Below are positions 32,824 through 41,099 of a DNA stretch of 64,000 nucleotides, in pieces (position 1 is the stretch's first letter; every line of letters begins with the position of its first letter). Source of the DNA: Betaproteobacteria bacterium (GTDB taxonomy: Bacteria; Pseudomonadota; Gammaproteobacteria; Burkholderiales; SG8-39); contig SCTY01000057.1 of assembly GCA_004297625.1 (NCBI GenBank), positions 62,001 through 126,000 of the forward strand. Direction: 5' to 3'. The translations under genes were made by a program, and so were the position numbers. The notes under the pieces were generated by a model. The model made no database searches. It was not told where the DNA came from and was given only the letters and a program-made list of their open reading frames with translations.

Positions 32824-35800
32824 CTACACCGCGGCGAGCACTTTCGCTTGCGGTAGCTCGTGGACCGCAAAGTCGTCAGCTCTTAGGTTCTTGCGCGCGA
32901 GCTCAATCACATGCTGATGGTGGGTGAAGAGGATTGTCTGGTTCTTCCTACCAAGCTCGGTCAACGCTTTGAGGGCCGTAACAGTCCGGTCGTCGTCGAA
33001 GGCGACCAATGCGTCATCGAGGATGAGAGGGGTTGCTTCGTTCGTGTCCAGCCGCAACTGAATGGCTGCCAGACGCAACGCGAGGTACAGCTGATCAGCT
33101 GTACCTTCGCTGAGCTCCCATGTATGAAGCCGGCGTCCTCCGTTCATCTCAGCGATCAAGACCTGCTCATCATCGTGGTGATCCACGACGAGGCGCGAAT
33201 AGCGGCCCTGCGTGATGGCTGAGAACCAGGCTGAGGCACGCTCGATCAACGGCCCTTGGCTCTTCTCCTGGTAGGCCCGAATAGCGTTGGTGAGGAGGGC
33301 TTGGGCGAAACGGGCGCGAGCGTAGTTGGCCGCCTCGCGCTGCATGAGAGCGGCGTAATGCTCCATTTGCTCCTTTGCGGCGAGCGCCGCTGCCGAGCCA
33401 TCCACCGTGGCAAGGCGGGACTTCGCCTCGGCAACAGCCGTTCGCTTGGTCTCAATTTGCGGCTCCAGTTCCTGCAAGCCGCGCTGGACTTCTGCGAGTT
33501 CCGCCTGAAGTGCCCCCAGATCGGACCCGGCCGCTGCAGCGAGCAGTCCCGAAAGCTCATCCTGCGAGTATTGGCTGAGCTCGGAGTCGAGTTCCTCCAG
33601 GGCTCGCTCAGCACGTCGGCGCCGCTCGGAAGCCTCGATGGCGGCCGCAAGCTCTTCTACACGGCCGCACTTCGCAAGCTGTACGAGGTCGTTGAGTATT
33701 TCTTGGGCGACTCGCTGCTTCGCCGTCTCGGAAGCGATCAACGCCGTATCGGTCTTAATCTGCGAATTGAGTTTATCGGCCTCTGAAGCGCGCTCGCGGG
33801 TAAGCTTGAGCTCGGCATAGGCACTGCCTGCCAGGCCGACCCATTCTTCCGGTCGTTCAACCCCTGGCAAACCCAATTGCTTTGCGAGTTGCGCCATGCG
33901 CGCCACGAAGCTCTCCCAAGCGGCCTGGGCTGCCTTGGTCTTTGCCTCGGTTTGTTTGATGTCGTCCAAGGATTTCGATAGCGCGTTAATCGTCTCGAGG
34001 CGCGCCTCAATCTCATCGATCAAGGCCGCTTCCTTCAGCCGCACAAGCGCAAGGTCGGCTTTCGCCTCTTCGACAAGGGAATCTCGGCGGGACTTGTGCT
34101 TGGCCAACTCGACTTTTGCGGCGCGAATCGCCTGCTCGGCGCGCAACTTGTCCTTCTTAAACTGGCCGATATCGTTTCGACGATCATTCGCGAGCTTGAG
34201 CTGACCCTTCGCGTGAGTGATGAGCGCCGCCAACGTAGGAAGTTCGGGCTTTTGCAGACCGGCTTGCGCGTAACCTGCAGCCAGCACGGCGAAGCCTTCC
34301 GAAATCGCACGCTTTGCCGTTTCTTCCTCGGCCACGATGGTGTCGCGATCGCCTGCCCGCGCTTTGACCTTTTCGTAGGCTATAAGCCACTCGAGCAACG
34401 CTTCAGGAGAACGGTGCTTGAGCTTCAACGTGGTCAAGACTTGGCCCCACTCCTTCTCGCATAGAGACTTCTGTTCGGCAAGATCGGTCTTACTGGATGC
34501 CACGTTGCTGAGCTCATCGCCCATGGCCTGGATGCGTGCCTGAAGGCTGCTGTACTCCGTCGTCCTTGCGGTGTCCGCCCGCAGGAGATCGGCCTGCTCA
34601 TCGGTTGCCTTTACATGCCGCTCGTACGCCTCGGGCAATCTCTGCTGCAGGCCGAGCCCTTTGCTGACCGCCTGTTCGTCCTCTGACTTCTCGACATAGA
34701 CGCTGCGCACGCCACTCCAGACTTCGTCGCGCCGTTCTCGTGCGACGGCGACGGAGTCGGCCGTCACGACATTGCCGACCGCTTCCAGTCCCTTTATCTC
34801 TTGTCGGCAGTCGGCTATGTGCGCGTGAAGCTCAGCCTCCTTGGTTTCCAGCCTCTGCACCGCCTTCGCAAGCGACTGAAACCTTCCTTGGAACGCGACG
34901 AGTGATGTCCGCTGGGGGATCGGCAGGGAAAAGAGGATTTCCTCAGGATGTTCGAGGCCGGCGCACAGCCGCTTCACTTCCTCCGCGATGGTCGTTCGCT
35001 TACCTGCCGCGGCAGCGAGCGTTTTCTCGAGATCTCCTTGGCGTTGGAGGTTTTCCAATGCCGCTTCGAGGGCCGACGTGTCCCCAGGGGCGGTAATCGC
35101 CTCGAGCGCAGTAAGGGTGCGCTCCAGATCTTCTTGGGCGTCATGTGCTTTTTGTTCGGCCGCTGCGCGCGCAAAGTCTACCTGTGTCAGCTGGCGGCAA
35201 TACAGCCGCACTCGCGCGACAAGCGCGGTTGGCGGAACCAGCTCTCTTGCCATTTCAGGGCTATGCGCTGGGTCGAGGTCCTCCACAAGCGCCGCAATCG
35301 CCTCCTTCTGCTGCTGTGTCGTGCCCGCAAGCCCGGCGAGGCGGTCGTACTCTTCCCGCGCGGGAGATGCTTGATGATGAAGGGCTTCGATCTCTGTTGC
35401 CGCCTTGAAGTGCGCCCCGGATATCACAAGACCGGCAAGCGTCGCGGTGTTGGCTTCAATGCGAGCGGAGGCCGCTGCAATGAGTTCCGCTGTGGCGTTG
35501 ATCCGCTCCTGCGCGGAGGTGCTCCTCTTGCCCGCGTCTTCGGGCAGCTTCACGACGCCATCGAGCTCGGTCAGTTCGTGAAGGAGGTTTTGCCGTTTGA
35601 CGGCCCGGGGACGAAGGTCAATGAGCCGCTGCTTCTGGGTCTCCTGGGTCCGAAGCCGGCGCTCCTCGGCCTCCAAGGCCTTCAATTCCTGAGTCTCTTC
35701 GGTGACCTTGTAGTCGAGCTCCTTCCAGGTCTTGGGCCTCACGAGCGCATTGCGGAACTCGATCTTGCTGTTGTCGTGCTCTCGCAGTGCCGCGTTGATT

Positions 35801-36366
35801 CCCGCGTTTTTCCCGGCCGGAAGAAAAAGCGCCCGTGCCATGTCCTCAAGCTCGGACAGTGTGGCGCGTACCCCACCCAGCCCCGAGCCTGCGGCGAAGA
35901 TCGCGCTTCCCAAGTCGCCTTCACCCGCAATGAGCGCCTTGCCGCCTGTGCGAAGCCTTTCGTGGCTCAGGCCAAAAAGCGATTCGAAAAGCTTTTCGTC
36001 CACGCCCGGCAAGAGCTGTGCGATGTAGTCCGAAGCGAGCGCACGATCGGCGCGTTCCTCGCCGGTCACCTCGTCGAAGGCAAAAAGCACGTTCTTATTG
36101 CCCTTACGCCGCATGAGGGCGTGGCGCTTGTTGTCCTCGCCGACGAGGACGGCGCCCACCCTCATCGTCGAGTACTCGTGCAGGAAGCTGTCGGTCGTCT
36201 GTGCCGATATTCCGAATAGAAATGCGCCCACGGCGCGCAAGGCTGAGGATTTGCCCGCTTCGTTCGGGCCAAAGACGATCTGAAGACCCGCCGGATGCTT
36301 CTCGAAAGGCAGCACAACGTTGGTGAAGGGCCCATAGCCCCGAAGGTGAAGGGAGACGATCTTCAT
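32824..36366 (-). CDS. Rad50/SbcC/YhaN-like SMC-type ATPase
   Basis: The 1180-residue protein has an N-terminal ATP-binding half (LHLRGYGPFTNVVLPF, Walker A FGPNEAGKSSAL near residue 35). A very long central region of heptad-like coiled coil follows, rich in E, K, A and L, and then a C-terminal half with the ABC signature ELSEGTADQLYLALRLAA and Walker B PLILDDALVAFDDDRT, with the His switch ILFTHHQH. I see no CxxC zinc hook in the middle, which points to YhaN-like rather than SbcC/Rad50. Its ATG overlaps the stop of the nuclease gene, so the two are made together and probably form a Mre11-Rad50-like DNA end-processing complex. The frame has lower GC than the neighbouring operon. Confidence 0.9.
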   Translation of the reverse strand: MKIVSLHLRGYGPFTNVVLPFEKHPAGLQIVFGPNEAGKSSALRAVGAFLFGISAQTTDSFLHEYSTMRVGAVLVGEDNKRHALMRRKGNKNVLFAFDEVTGEERADRALASDYIAQLLPGVDEKLFESLFGLSHERLRTGGKALIAGEGDLGSAIFAAGSGLGGVRATLSELEDMARALFLPAGKNAGINAALREHDNSKIEFRNALVRPKTWKELDYKVTEETQELKALEAEERRLRTQETQKQRLIDLRPRAVKRQNLLHELTELDGVVKLPEDAGKRSTSAQERINATAELIAAASARIEANTATLAGLVISGAHFKAATEIEALHHQASPAREEYDRLAGLAGTTQQQKEAIAALVEDLDPAHSPEMARELVPPTALVARVRLYCRQLTQVDFARAAAEQKAHDAQEDLERTLTALEAITAPGDTSALEAALENLQRQGDLEKTLAAAAGKRTTIAEEVKRLCAGLEHPEEILFSLPIPQRTSLVAFQGRFQSLAKAVQRLETKEAELHAHIADCRQEIKGLEAVGNVVTADSVAVARERRDEVWSGVRSVYVEKSEDEQAVSKGLGLQQRLPEAYERHVKATDEQADLLRADTARTTEYSSLQARIQAMGDELSNVASSKTDLAEQKSLCEKEWGQVLTTLKLKHRSPEALLEWLIAYEKVKARAGDRDTIVAEEETAKRAISEGFAVLAAGYAQAGLQKPELPTLAALITHAKGQLKLANDRRNDIGQFKKDKLRAEQAIRAAKVELAKHKSRRDSLVEEAKADLALVRLKEAALIDEIEARLETINALSKSLDDIKQTEAKTKAAQAAWESFVARMAQLAKQLGLPGVERPEEWVGLAGSAYAELKLTRERASEADKLNSQIKTDTALIASETAKQRVAQEILNDLVQLAKCGRVEELAAAIEASERRRRAERALEELDSELSQYSQDELSGLLAAAAGSDLGALQAELAEVQRGLQELEPQIETKRTAVAEAKSRLATVDGSAAALAAKEQMEHYAALMQREAANYARARFAQALLTNAIRAYQEKSQGPLIERASAWFSAITQGRYSRLVVDHHDDEQVLIAEMNGGRRLHTWELSEGTADQLYLALRLAAIQLRLDTNEATPLILDDALVAFDDDRTVTALKALTELGRKNQTILFTHHQHVIELARKNLRADDFAVHELPQAKVLAAV

Positions 36367-37607
36367 GTCTTGCTCCCGAGCAAGCTCAGCACCTGGGATT
36401 CGGCCTCCCGAAGCACCGCCTTCAACTGCTCTCGGTCGTTGAGCTTCAACTCGTTGCGAACCTCTGATGGCAGCTTGTCCAGCATGGACCCGAGCGTTTC
36501 ACGCGCCATCTGCTGAAGCTCGGCATCCGAGCTCTCCAGCTTGGTGGAGAATCGAACCAGCTCGCCGACGGGATCGTCTCTCACAGCGAGGGCCGTCCGG
36601 TCGTAATGGGGCCCGGTCTGAAGCTTCACTCGTTCGACCCATCCCCTGCCATCGGTCTCGTCGATCGTCATGGCGCGCAGTTGCGCAATCGCCTTCTCCG
36701 GGTCCGCAACCAGCTCGGAGTGAACTTTCCCTGATCCGGTAAGAACGAGCCGAATAGCGACCACCCGTCCGCCGGCATCGGCCGCGCTTGCCACGATGCC
36801 GCCGCGCGCCTTTTCCATGAGGGCGTCCAAATCTAGGATTCCGCCGATGTCGACAGCGACTTGCGCCCAGCGAACGGCGTCGACTTCAAGGAAGTCATTT
36901 CTGATGCCGTCGTCGTCAACAGTCACGAGGTCGCAGCCCTTGGCACCCAGCTCCCTCGCGTGTCGGCCTTGGCTATTTCCGGAGAACACCACGCGCGGCT
37001 CCTGGCAAAGGATCTCACGTTCATGTACGTGGCCAAGCGCCCAGTAGTCGTAGCCCTTAGAGCCGAGGGTCTGCAAGGTGGTCGGAGCGTAGGGCAGATG
37101 TGTGCTGCCCCCAGCCATGCAGGTATGAAGCATCCCAAGGTTGAATAGGTTCTTCTTGGCCGTCGAGTACTGCGCTGCAAGATCGGTGGTCACCGCTTTC
37201 TCGGCAAAGCTCTGACCGTGCACTGCGACGCCGATGTCTTCGAAGATGACCGTCTCGGGGGCGCGGTGTGCCAGTACTTTTACGTTGGACGGCCAGCGCA
37301 GCGACTTCGTGACCTCGCTCTCGGCGTCGTGATTACCCTTGAGCAGGACGACTTTGATCTTTGCTTCCCTAAGCCGCGCAAGCTCGTCGGTGAAGAAAAG
37401 CCCCGTGTTGAAGTCGCGCCAGTTGCCGTCAAAAACATCCCCAGAAATGACGACTAGGTCAACCTTGTTCTCGATGGCCGCCGACACGATGTTGTGAAAT
37501 GCCTGGCGAGTTGAATCCCGCATCTCATCAACCGGCGTGCCGGGGTAGCGCTCCAAGCCCAAAAGGGGACTGTCGATGTGCAGATCAGAGCAATGGATAA
37601 ATTTCAT
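36363..37607 (-). CDS. Mre11/SbcD/YhaO-like metallophosphoesterase nuclease
   Basis: The 414-residue protein has all calcineurin-type phosphoesterase motifs: FIHCSDLHIDSP (DxH), VISGDVFDG (GDxxD-like), LLKGNHDAES (GNHD), LGMLHTCM and WALGHVHERE (GHxH), so two metal sites should form. The capping domain follows from about residue 260. It matches the YhaO/SbcD family of DNA nucleases that pair with SMC-type ATPases, here the overlapping downstream gene. A gap of 132 bases separates it from the E1-like gene upstream, so it may have its own promoter but could also be read with the ubiquitin-like genes. Confidence 0.92.
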   Translation of the reverse strand: MKFIHCSDLHIDSPLLGLERYPGTPVDEMRDSTRQAFHNIVSAAIENKVDLVVISGDVFDGNWRDFNTGLFFTDELARLREAKIKVVLLKGNHDAESEVTKSLRWPSNVKVLAHRAPETVIFEDIGVAVHGQSFAEKAVTTDLAAQYSTAKKNLFNLGMLHTCMAGGSTHLPYAPTTLQTLGSKGYDYWALGHVHEREILCQEPRVVFSGNSQGRHARELGAKGCDLVTVDDDGIRNDFLEVDAVRWAQVAVDIGGILDLDALMEKARGGIVASAADAGGRVVAIRLVLTGSGKVHSELVADPEKAIAQLRAMTIDETDGRGWVERVKLQTGPHYDRTALAVRDDPVGELVRFSTKLESSDAELQQMARETLGSMLDKLPSEVRNELKLNDREQLKAVLREAESQVLSLLGSKT

Positions 37608-37648
37608 GGCACCCCCATTACGCGCACAATGCGGTCGCTACCACGCCT

Positions 37649-37660
37649 GTTATACCAGCC
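37649..37660 (-). promoter_or_regulatory. Possible extended -10 promoter for the nuclease/ATPase pair
   Basis: On the minus strand TGGTATAAC, an extended -10 (TGnTATAAC), lies about 42 bases upstream of the nuclease ATG. No good -35 hexamer is found 16-18 bases before it, as is allowed for extended -10 promoters. This is a weak call. Confidence 0.25.
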
Positions 37661-37739
37661 GTACAGGCTCATATGGTGAGCGGTCTCTAGGTGGAGTAGG
37701 TGGGAACGGTACTCAACAGGTCGCGTGAACCGGCGAGAA

Positions 37740-38564
37740 TCACACGGCGAACGCCGTCCGCAGCGAAAAGAACGGGTCGCCAAGATCCTCAGGCCCGCTA
37801 TGATGGGGACACTTGGCGTTCTGTGGCATGTACTTGGGTTGCCGACTTGGCGTCACGGTCTGCGCATTTCCATCGAGCTCAAGCCAGCTGTACGGTTCCT
37901 TTACGCCGAACCATGGGGTAACTAATTTGATGAATGCCCCTACCGCGAGGGATGCGAGCGTGCCGTTTGTCCAGACTACCTGTGGATTAGCGCCTGCATC
38001 TCCATAACGGTTCTCCTCAGCGTTGACGCGCTCGTTCGTAATGAAGCCCAAGCAGCGCATACACGGGCCGCTCGGTCGGGTCATGATCATTTGCCCGGCG
38101 ACCGCGAATGTTTCTCGGGCCACCTCGGTGACATCCATGCCGATGTCAATGTACGGTATGCAATAGCGGCGCGCCGCCGTTTCTAGATAATCCCGCTGTT
38201 GGTAGCCGTCGAGGCAACCAAACACGACGTGACTGTCTTTGATGAGATAGTCTGCCTCTTGCCACTTCTTCTGCGCAGCTGAGACCTTTATCCATGGCCG
38301 GATGCCGAGAATCATCCGGCGCGCAATTTCAACCTTGGGAGTGCAATTATCGACGTCGGCTTCCGTCGCACCAACCAGGCGATTCAGGTTGCTCACCTCG
38401 ATCGCATCTGGATCGATGAGACGAATCTCACCCACGCCAACATGCGCCAATTGCTGGGCGATATGGGAGCCGCCACCACCGAGTCCTGCAATAGCGACTC
38501 TCGTTCGAGCGAGCATTTCTTGTGCTTGCGACCCGAGAAAGCTCTGACGCGAAAAGTCTTTCAT
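37740..38564 (-). CDS. E1-like ubiquitin-activating enzyme (ThiF/MoeB family)
   Basis: The 274-residue protein has an adenylation domain: GLGGGGS (27-33) for ATP, LIDPDAIEVSNLNR (Asp51, Asn59, Arg62), GCLDGYQQRDYL and a zinc-type CMRC pair (168, 171), with CPHH near the C-terminus as a possible partner. E1-like enzymes adenylate the C-terminal glycine of a ubiquitin-like protein and often form a thioester; the catalytic Cys could be one of those after residue 74. It is the last of four genes linked by 4-base overlaps: Ubl, E2-like, JAB, E1. That order fits prokaryotic ubiquitin-like conjugation cassettes rather than thiamine or molybdopterin synthesis, whose genes are absent. Confidence 0.9.
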   Translation of the reverse strand: MKDFSRQSFLGSQAQEMLARTRVAIAGLGGGGSHIAQQLAHVGVGEIRLIDPDAIEVSNLNRLVGATEADVDNCTPKVEIARRMILGIRPWIKVSAAQKKWQEADYLIKDSHVVFGCLDGYQQRDYLETAARRYCIPYIDIGMDVTEVARETFAVAGQMIMTRPSGPCMRCLGFITNERVNAEENRYGDAGANPQVVWTNGTLASLAVGAFIKLVTPWFGVKEPYSWLELDGNAQTVTPSRQPKYMPQNAKCPHHSGPEDLGDPFFSLRTAFAV

Positions 38565-39088
38565 CCGTAGAAGTCCACGCTGCCGTCTTCCGCGGAATGG
38601 AAGACGTGTAGGCGTTTACCGACGATATTGAATTCCGCAATTCGCTCCGCGCGCTCCGGAGACAGCCACACGCGGCCGGCAGCGGCGCGCGGGCTCAGTA
38701 CGAGCGCACCATGAGGCATCTTGCGGCGGACTTTGAAAAAATCCGGAACGAAGCGCAGCTGCTCATGCAAGTCAATGCGGCTAAACCAGAGCCGACCCGG
38801 GAATTCATGCATGTGTACGTGGAAGACGCCGACGTTATTGAGCAGCGCAATCTCGAGCGCCTTGCGCAATGCTTCCTGACCGATCATCGCCCCGACGGAT
38901 CGGTCGGGAACGTAGTCGTCATCTGCAACGCCGTGATAGTCCTGCGCGAGCAGCATCAAGGTGTCGTTTGCGGCGGTCGCCCGAACGGTGATAAAACCCA
39001 CTCGCTCTGCCGCAAAAGCATGCGGACGACTCAGGTCACGTCGCATGGAGGCTATGAGCTCGCCCGGAGAGCGGAAAATGATGTTCAT
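38561..39088 (-). CDS. JAB/JAMM (Mov34-like) isopeptidase of the ubiquitin-like cassette
   Basis: The ATG at 39088 overlaps the E2-like stop (ATGA) and gives 175 residues. The zinc site is intact: Glu28 (AERVGF), His90 and His92 (FHVHMH), Ser103 and Asp106 (FSRID), an HxH-x10-S-x2-D spacing seen in some prokaryotic JAB proteins. JAMM peptidases remove or trim ubiquitin-like proteins. Here the natural first substrate is the Ubl encoded upstream, whose di-glycine is followed by two extra residues. The frame is open further upstream to 39178, but that part is in the E2-like gene. Confidence 0.88.
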   Translation of the reverse strand: MNIIFRSPGELIASMRRDLSRPHAFAAERVGFITVRATAANDTLMLLAQDYHGVADDDYVPDRSVGAMIGQEALRKALEIALLNNVGVFHVHMHEFPGRLWFSRIDLHEQLRFVPDFFKVRRKMPHGALVLSPRAAAGRVWLSPERAERIAEFNIVGKRLHVFHSAEDGSVDFYG

Positions 39089-39453
39089 GCCGGCGGGTTC
39101 AGCGCCGAAAGGTGAGCCGCCAGGATTTCGAGGAGCGGCCGATCCGCTTTCACATCCTTCCACGAATACGTGTGCCACTGGTGACCGAGGAGGTAAGCAG
39201 TCTCATGCCAGTTCACGCCGGTCGCTACGCGCTCGGCCAAATACAATTTGGTAGGGTACGTAGGATTCGGGTGATTGAGGCACAACAGCGCATCCATCTT
39301 GTGCTCTTTGCTGTTCACGTAAAAGCGCAGGCCCTGCATGAATACGAGGTCCCGGCCGCTCTCCGAGCGACGCGAGACCTCGCCCTCGCACAAGTACTCG
39401 ATGGGCCGCAAGGCCGGGTCGCTCGCGAGGGCGAGCTCCGTAGCGTTGGTCAC
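39085..39453 (-). CDS. E2-like (UBC-fold) protein of prokaryotic ubiquitin-like cassette
   Basis: The 122-residue protein lies between the Ubl and JAB genes with 4-base overlaps on both sides, the usual place of the E2. It shows a strand-rich middle (RDLVFMQGLRFYV), then LLCLNHPNPTYPTKLYL (56-72), reminiscent of the YPxxPP/HPN region of E2 enzymes, followed by a conserved-looking WHETAYLLGHQWHTYSW. The only cysteines are Cys22 and Cys58; none follows the HPN-like motif, where classical E2s keep the thioester Cys. I assign it by position and partial motif, similar in style to the divergent prokaryotic E2 families. Another small partner protein is the alternative. Confidence 0.65.
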   Translation of the reverse strand: MTNATELALASDPALRPIEYLCEGEVSRRSESGRDLVFMQGLRFYVNSKEHKMDALLCLNHPNPTYPTKLYLAERVATGVNWHETAYLLGHQWHTYSWKDVKADRPLLEILAAHLSALNPPA

Positions 39454-39707
39454 GAAGAGCCTCCGGAGCGGACGTGGGTCATGAATTTGGCGCCCTCGTG
39501 AACGGCGACCTTTCCATCGTCCGGCAGGTCTTTCAGACCTTGCGGAGTGATTTCGGCGAGCACCTTTGCAGGGTCGATGCCCAACGCCGCCTTCAACTCT
39601 CGCACGACCCAGCTACCCGCACGTATTTGCCGCGGCTCGTCATCGACTATGATCGTGACCGCGTGCCCCACCCCTTGAACTTGCGCAACAGATTGAATTT
39701 CCGACAT
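39450..39707 (-). CDS. Single-domain ubiquitin-like protein (Multi_ubiq-type) ending in Gly-Gly-Ser-Ser
   Basis: The 85-residue protein has a disordered start (1-14), then a beta-grasp pattern: HAVTIIVDDEPRQIRAG as the first hairpin, VVRELKAALGI as the helix, and DDGKVAVHEGAKFMTHV as the last strands. The final pattern (DD-V-V-EGAKFMT) is the one I know from bacterial multi-ubiquitin domains. It ends RSGGSS, so Gly82-Gly83 would be exposed by removing two serines. It would be activated by the E1-like enzyme and attached to targets. It is the first gene after a strong promoter and overlaps the E2-like gene. Confidence 0.85.
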   Translation of the reverse strand: MSEIQSVAQVQGVGHAVTIIVDDEPRQIRAGSWVVRELKAALGIDPAKVLAEITPQGLKDLPDDGKVAVHEGAKFMTHVRSGGSS

Positions 39708-39772
39708 TTTGGTGTCCTTTCCGGCCCCCGGCCGCGTGTCATTGGTCCCCGCATTCCGGTGACCATATAGAA

Positions 39773-39801
39773 AATATACGTATACTAACTGTACCTGTCA
39801 A
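39773..39801 (-). promoter_or_regulatory. Near-consensus sigma-70 promoter of the ubiquitin-like operon, overlapped by a palindrome
   Basis: On the minus strand a perfect -35 TTGACA (39801-39796), a 17-base spacer and -10 TATATT (39778-39773) precede the Ubl ATG by about 65 bases. The palindrome TATACGTATA (39775-39784) covers the -10 region, a good place for repression by the divergent WYL protein. On the plus strand TATACT at 39781 could serve as -10 for the WYL gene itself, so both promoters would share the operator. Confidence 0.75.
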
Positions 39802-39817
39802 GAAACTATTCTGATAA

Positions 39818-40732
39818 ATGGCCGACGAAGTGAATGTCCGATGGGGGCTGGCTCAACGCTTCGAGTTCATCGAGTGGCGCGCTTACTGGGTTGGGCGGGT
39901 CAACCGGAAGGATCTTGAGGACGCATTTCATATATCGACGCCACAGGCATCGATTGACTTCAAGCGCTATCAGGAGGCGGCGCCAGGAAACATTGAATAC
40001 AACGCGACGGAGAAGACGTACGTAGCGACTGACGCGTTTCGGCCGAAATTCCTGGCGCTATCGCCCGAGCGATACATGCTGCAGCTGCAGGCCGTTACCT
40101 CGGGTGCCCTAAGAAAAAGCGATACGTGGTTTGACGAACTCCCGCGCGCCGATGTCATACCCACAATCACGCGCGGTGCTGAGGCTTACACCTTACGGGC
40201 AATTATTCAGACGATAAAAAACGGCGAGGCGATCAAGATCTATTACCGCTCGCTTGAGCGGGTTGGCTTGCGCACCATCTGCCCGCACGCACTGGCGCAT
40301 GATGGTTATAGGTGGCACGCACGTGCGCTTTCGTTGGAACGCCAGGAGTACCGAGACTATGTCCTCGGGCGCATACTCTCGGTGTCTCAGCCGGAACCAT
40401 GCAACGCGCATCCGACCGATGACGTGGAATGGGAAACCTTCGTCAAGCTACGAGTCATCGCCCATCCCGGCTTAACGTCAGAACAGAAGGCGACGATCGA
40501 GCATGATTACCGCCTAAAAGATGGAAAGCTGGACATTGAGATGCGTGCCGCGCTTGCGTTCTATTTCATTCGCAGACATAACTTGGACCTGCGCATCAGC
40601 GACATCTCCCCAGAACGCGCTCAGTTGTTTCTGGAAAACTTCGGAGAGGTGAAGGCCGCTGTTGAAGAAGCGAAGCAGCGCTCGAAAATGCTTATTGCCG
40701 CGCGTGGCTCGGCTGCATCGCCGCCATCGTAA
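39818..40732 (+). CDS. WYL-domain transcriptional regulator (BrxR/CapW-like)
   Basis: The 304-residue protein starts with a winged helix (RFEFIEWRAYWVGRVNRKDLEDAFHISTPQASIDFKRYQEAAPGNIEYNATEKTYVAT) that closely follows the pattern of BrxR and CapW, regulators found at the front of BREX, CBASS and other defence loci. A WYL domain follows (KNGEAIKIYYRSLERVGLRTICPHALAHDGYRWHARAL), with the R/H-rich ligand pocket, and a C-terminal WCX-like extension. It is divergent from the ubiquitin-like operon, across a 110-base gap holding the promoter and palindrome. Repression relieved by a nucleic-acid or nucleotide ligand is known for the family and inferred here. Confidence 0.92.
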   Translation: MADEVNVRWGLAQRFEFIEWRAYWVGRVNRKDLEDAFHISTPQASIDFKRYQEAAPGNIEYNATEKTYVATDAFRPKFLALSPERYMLQLQAVTSGALRKSDTWFDELPRADVIPTITRGAEAYTLRAIIQTIKNGEAIKIYYRSLERVGLRTICPHALAHDGYRWHARALSLERQEYRDYVLGRILSVSQPEPCNAHPTDDVEWETFVKLRVIAHPGLTSEQKATIEHDYRLKDGKLDIEMRAALAFYFIRRHNLDLRISDISPERAQLFLENFGEVKAAVEEAKQRSKMLIAARGSAASPPS

Positions 40733-41099
40733 CCGGTCCCCGCAAAAGCGATTTAAAAAGCTGGGCGGGGTTCAACGGCCTATGTTCTTCAGAGTCGTAA
40801 TGTTCTTAAGGCCGGAAGTTCTTCCGCAGCCGATGATTTCGACAATTACTTTTTCGCCCGGCCCGTGCAGTGTTGCAATGAGCGGTTGAACCCACCGCCG
40901 AAGGCGGTCATTTCAGATCGAGTCGCAGCAACCCTCGTAGAGGGCCGAGCCCTCTTGTGGCACGTCAAGCTAGGTCTTCACCTCGCGTTTCCTTCCTAGA
41001 TGCCGGCTGAAGGGCATATTTTTCTGCAAGAAGCGTATCAACGATGGCTTATGGACGATTTGTCTGCCGAAGCCGTCATGGATTAAGCGCCTTGGCGGT
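40733..41099. other. Gene-poor gap with two hairpins
   Basis: No convincing gene is seen in these 367 bases. Two hairpins are present: ACCGCC-GAA-GGCGGT (40894-40908) and the perfect 7-bp AGAGGGC-CGA-GCCCTCT (40939-40955), either of which could end the WYL transcript; neither has a strong U-tract. A 28-codon open frame at 41000-41086 is too short to support. The gap separates the defence-like half from the catabolic half of the low-GC region. Confidence 0.5.

Noticed and set aside
37740..39707. Thiamine or molybdopterin sulfur-carrier pathway instead of Ubl conjugation
   Set aside because: The ThiF-like and beta-grasp pair alone could suggest it, but the E2-like and JAB genes, the GG-SS end and the absence of thi or moa genes point to protein conjugation.
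41000..41086. 28-codon open frame in the gap after the WYL gene
   Set aside because: Too short, no ribosome site and no recognisable similarity; cannot be supported as a gene.
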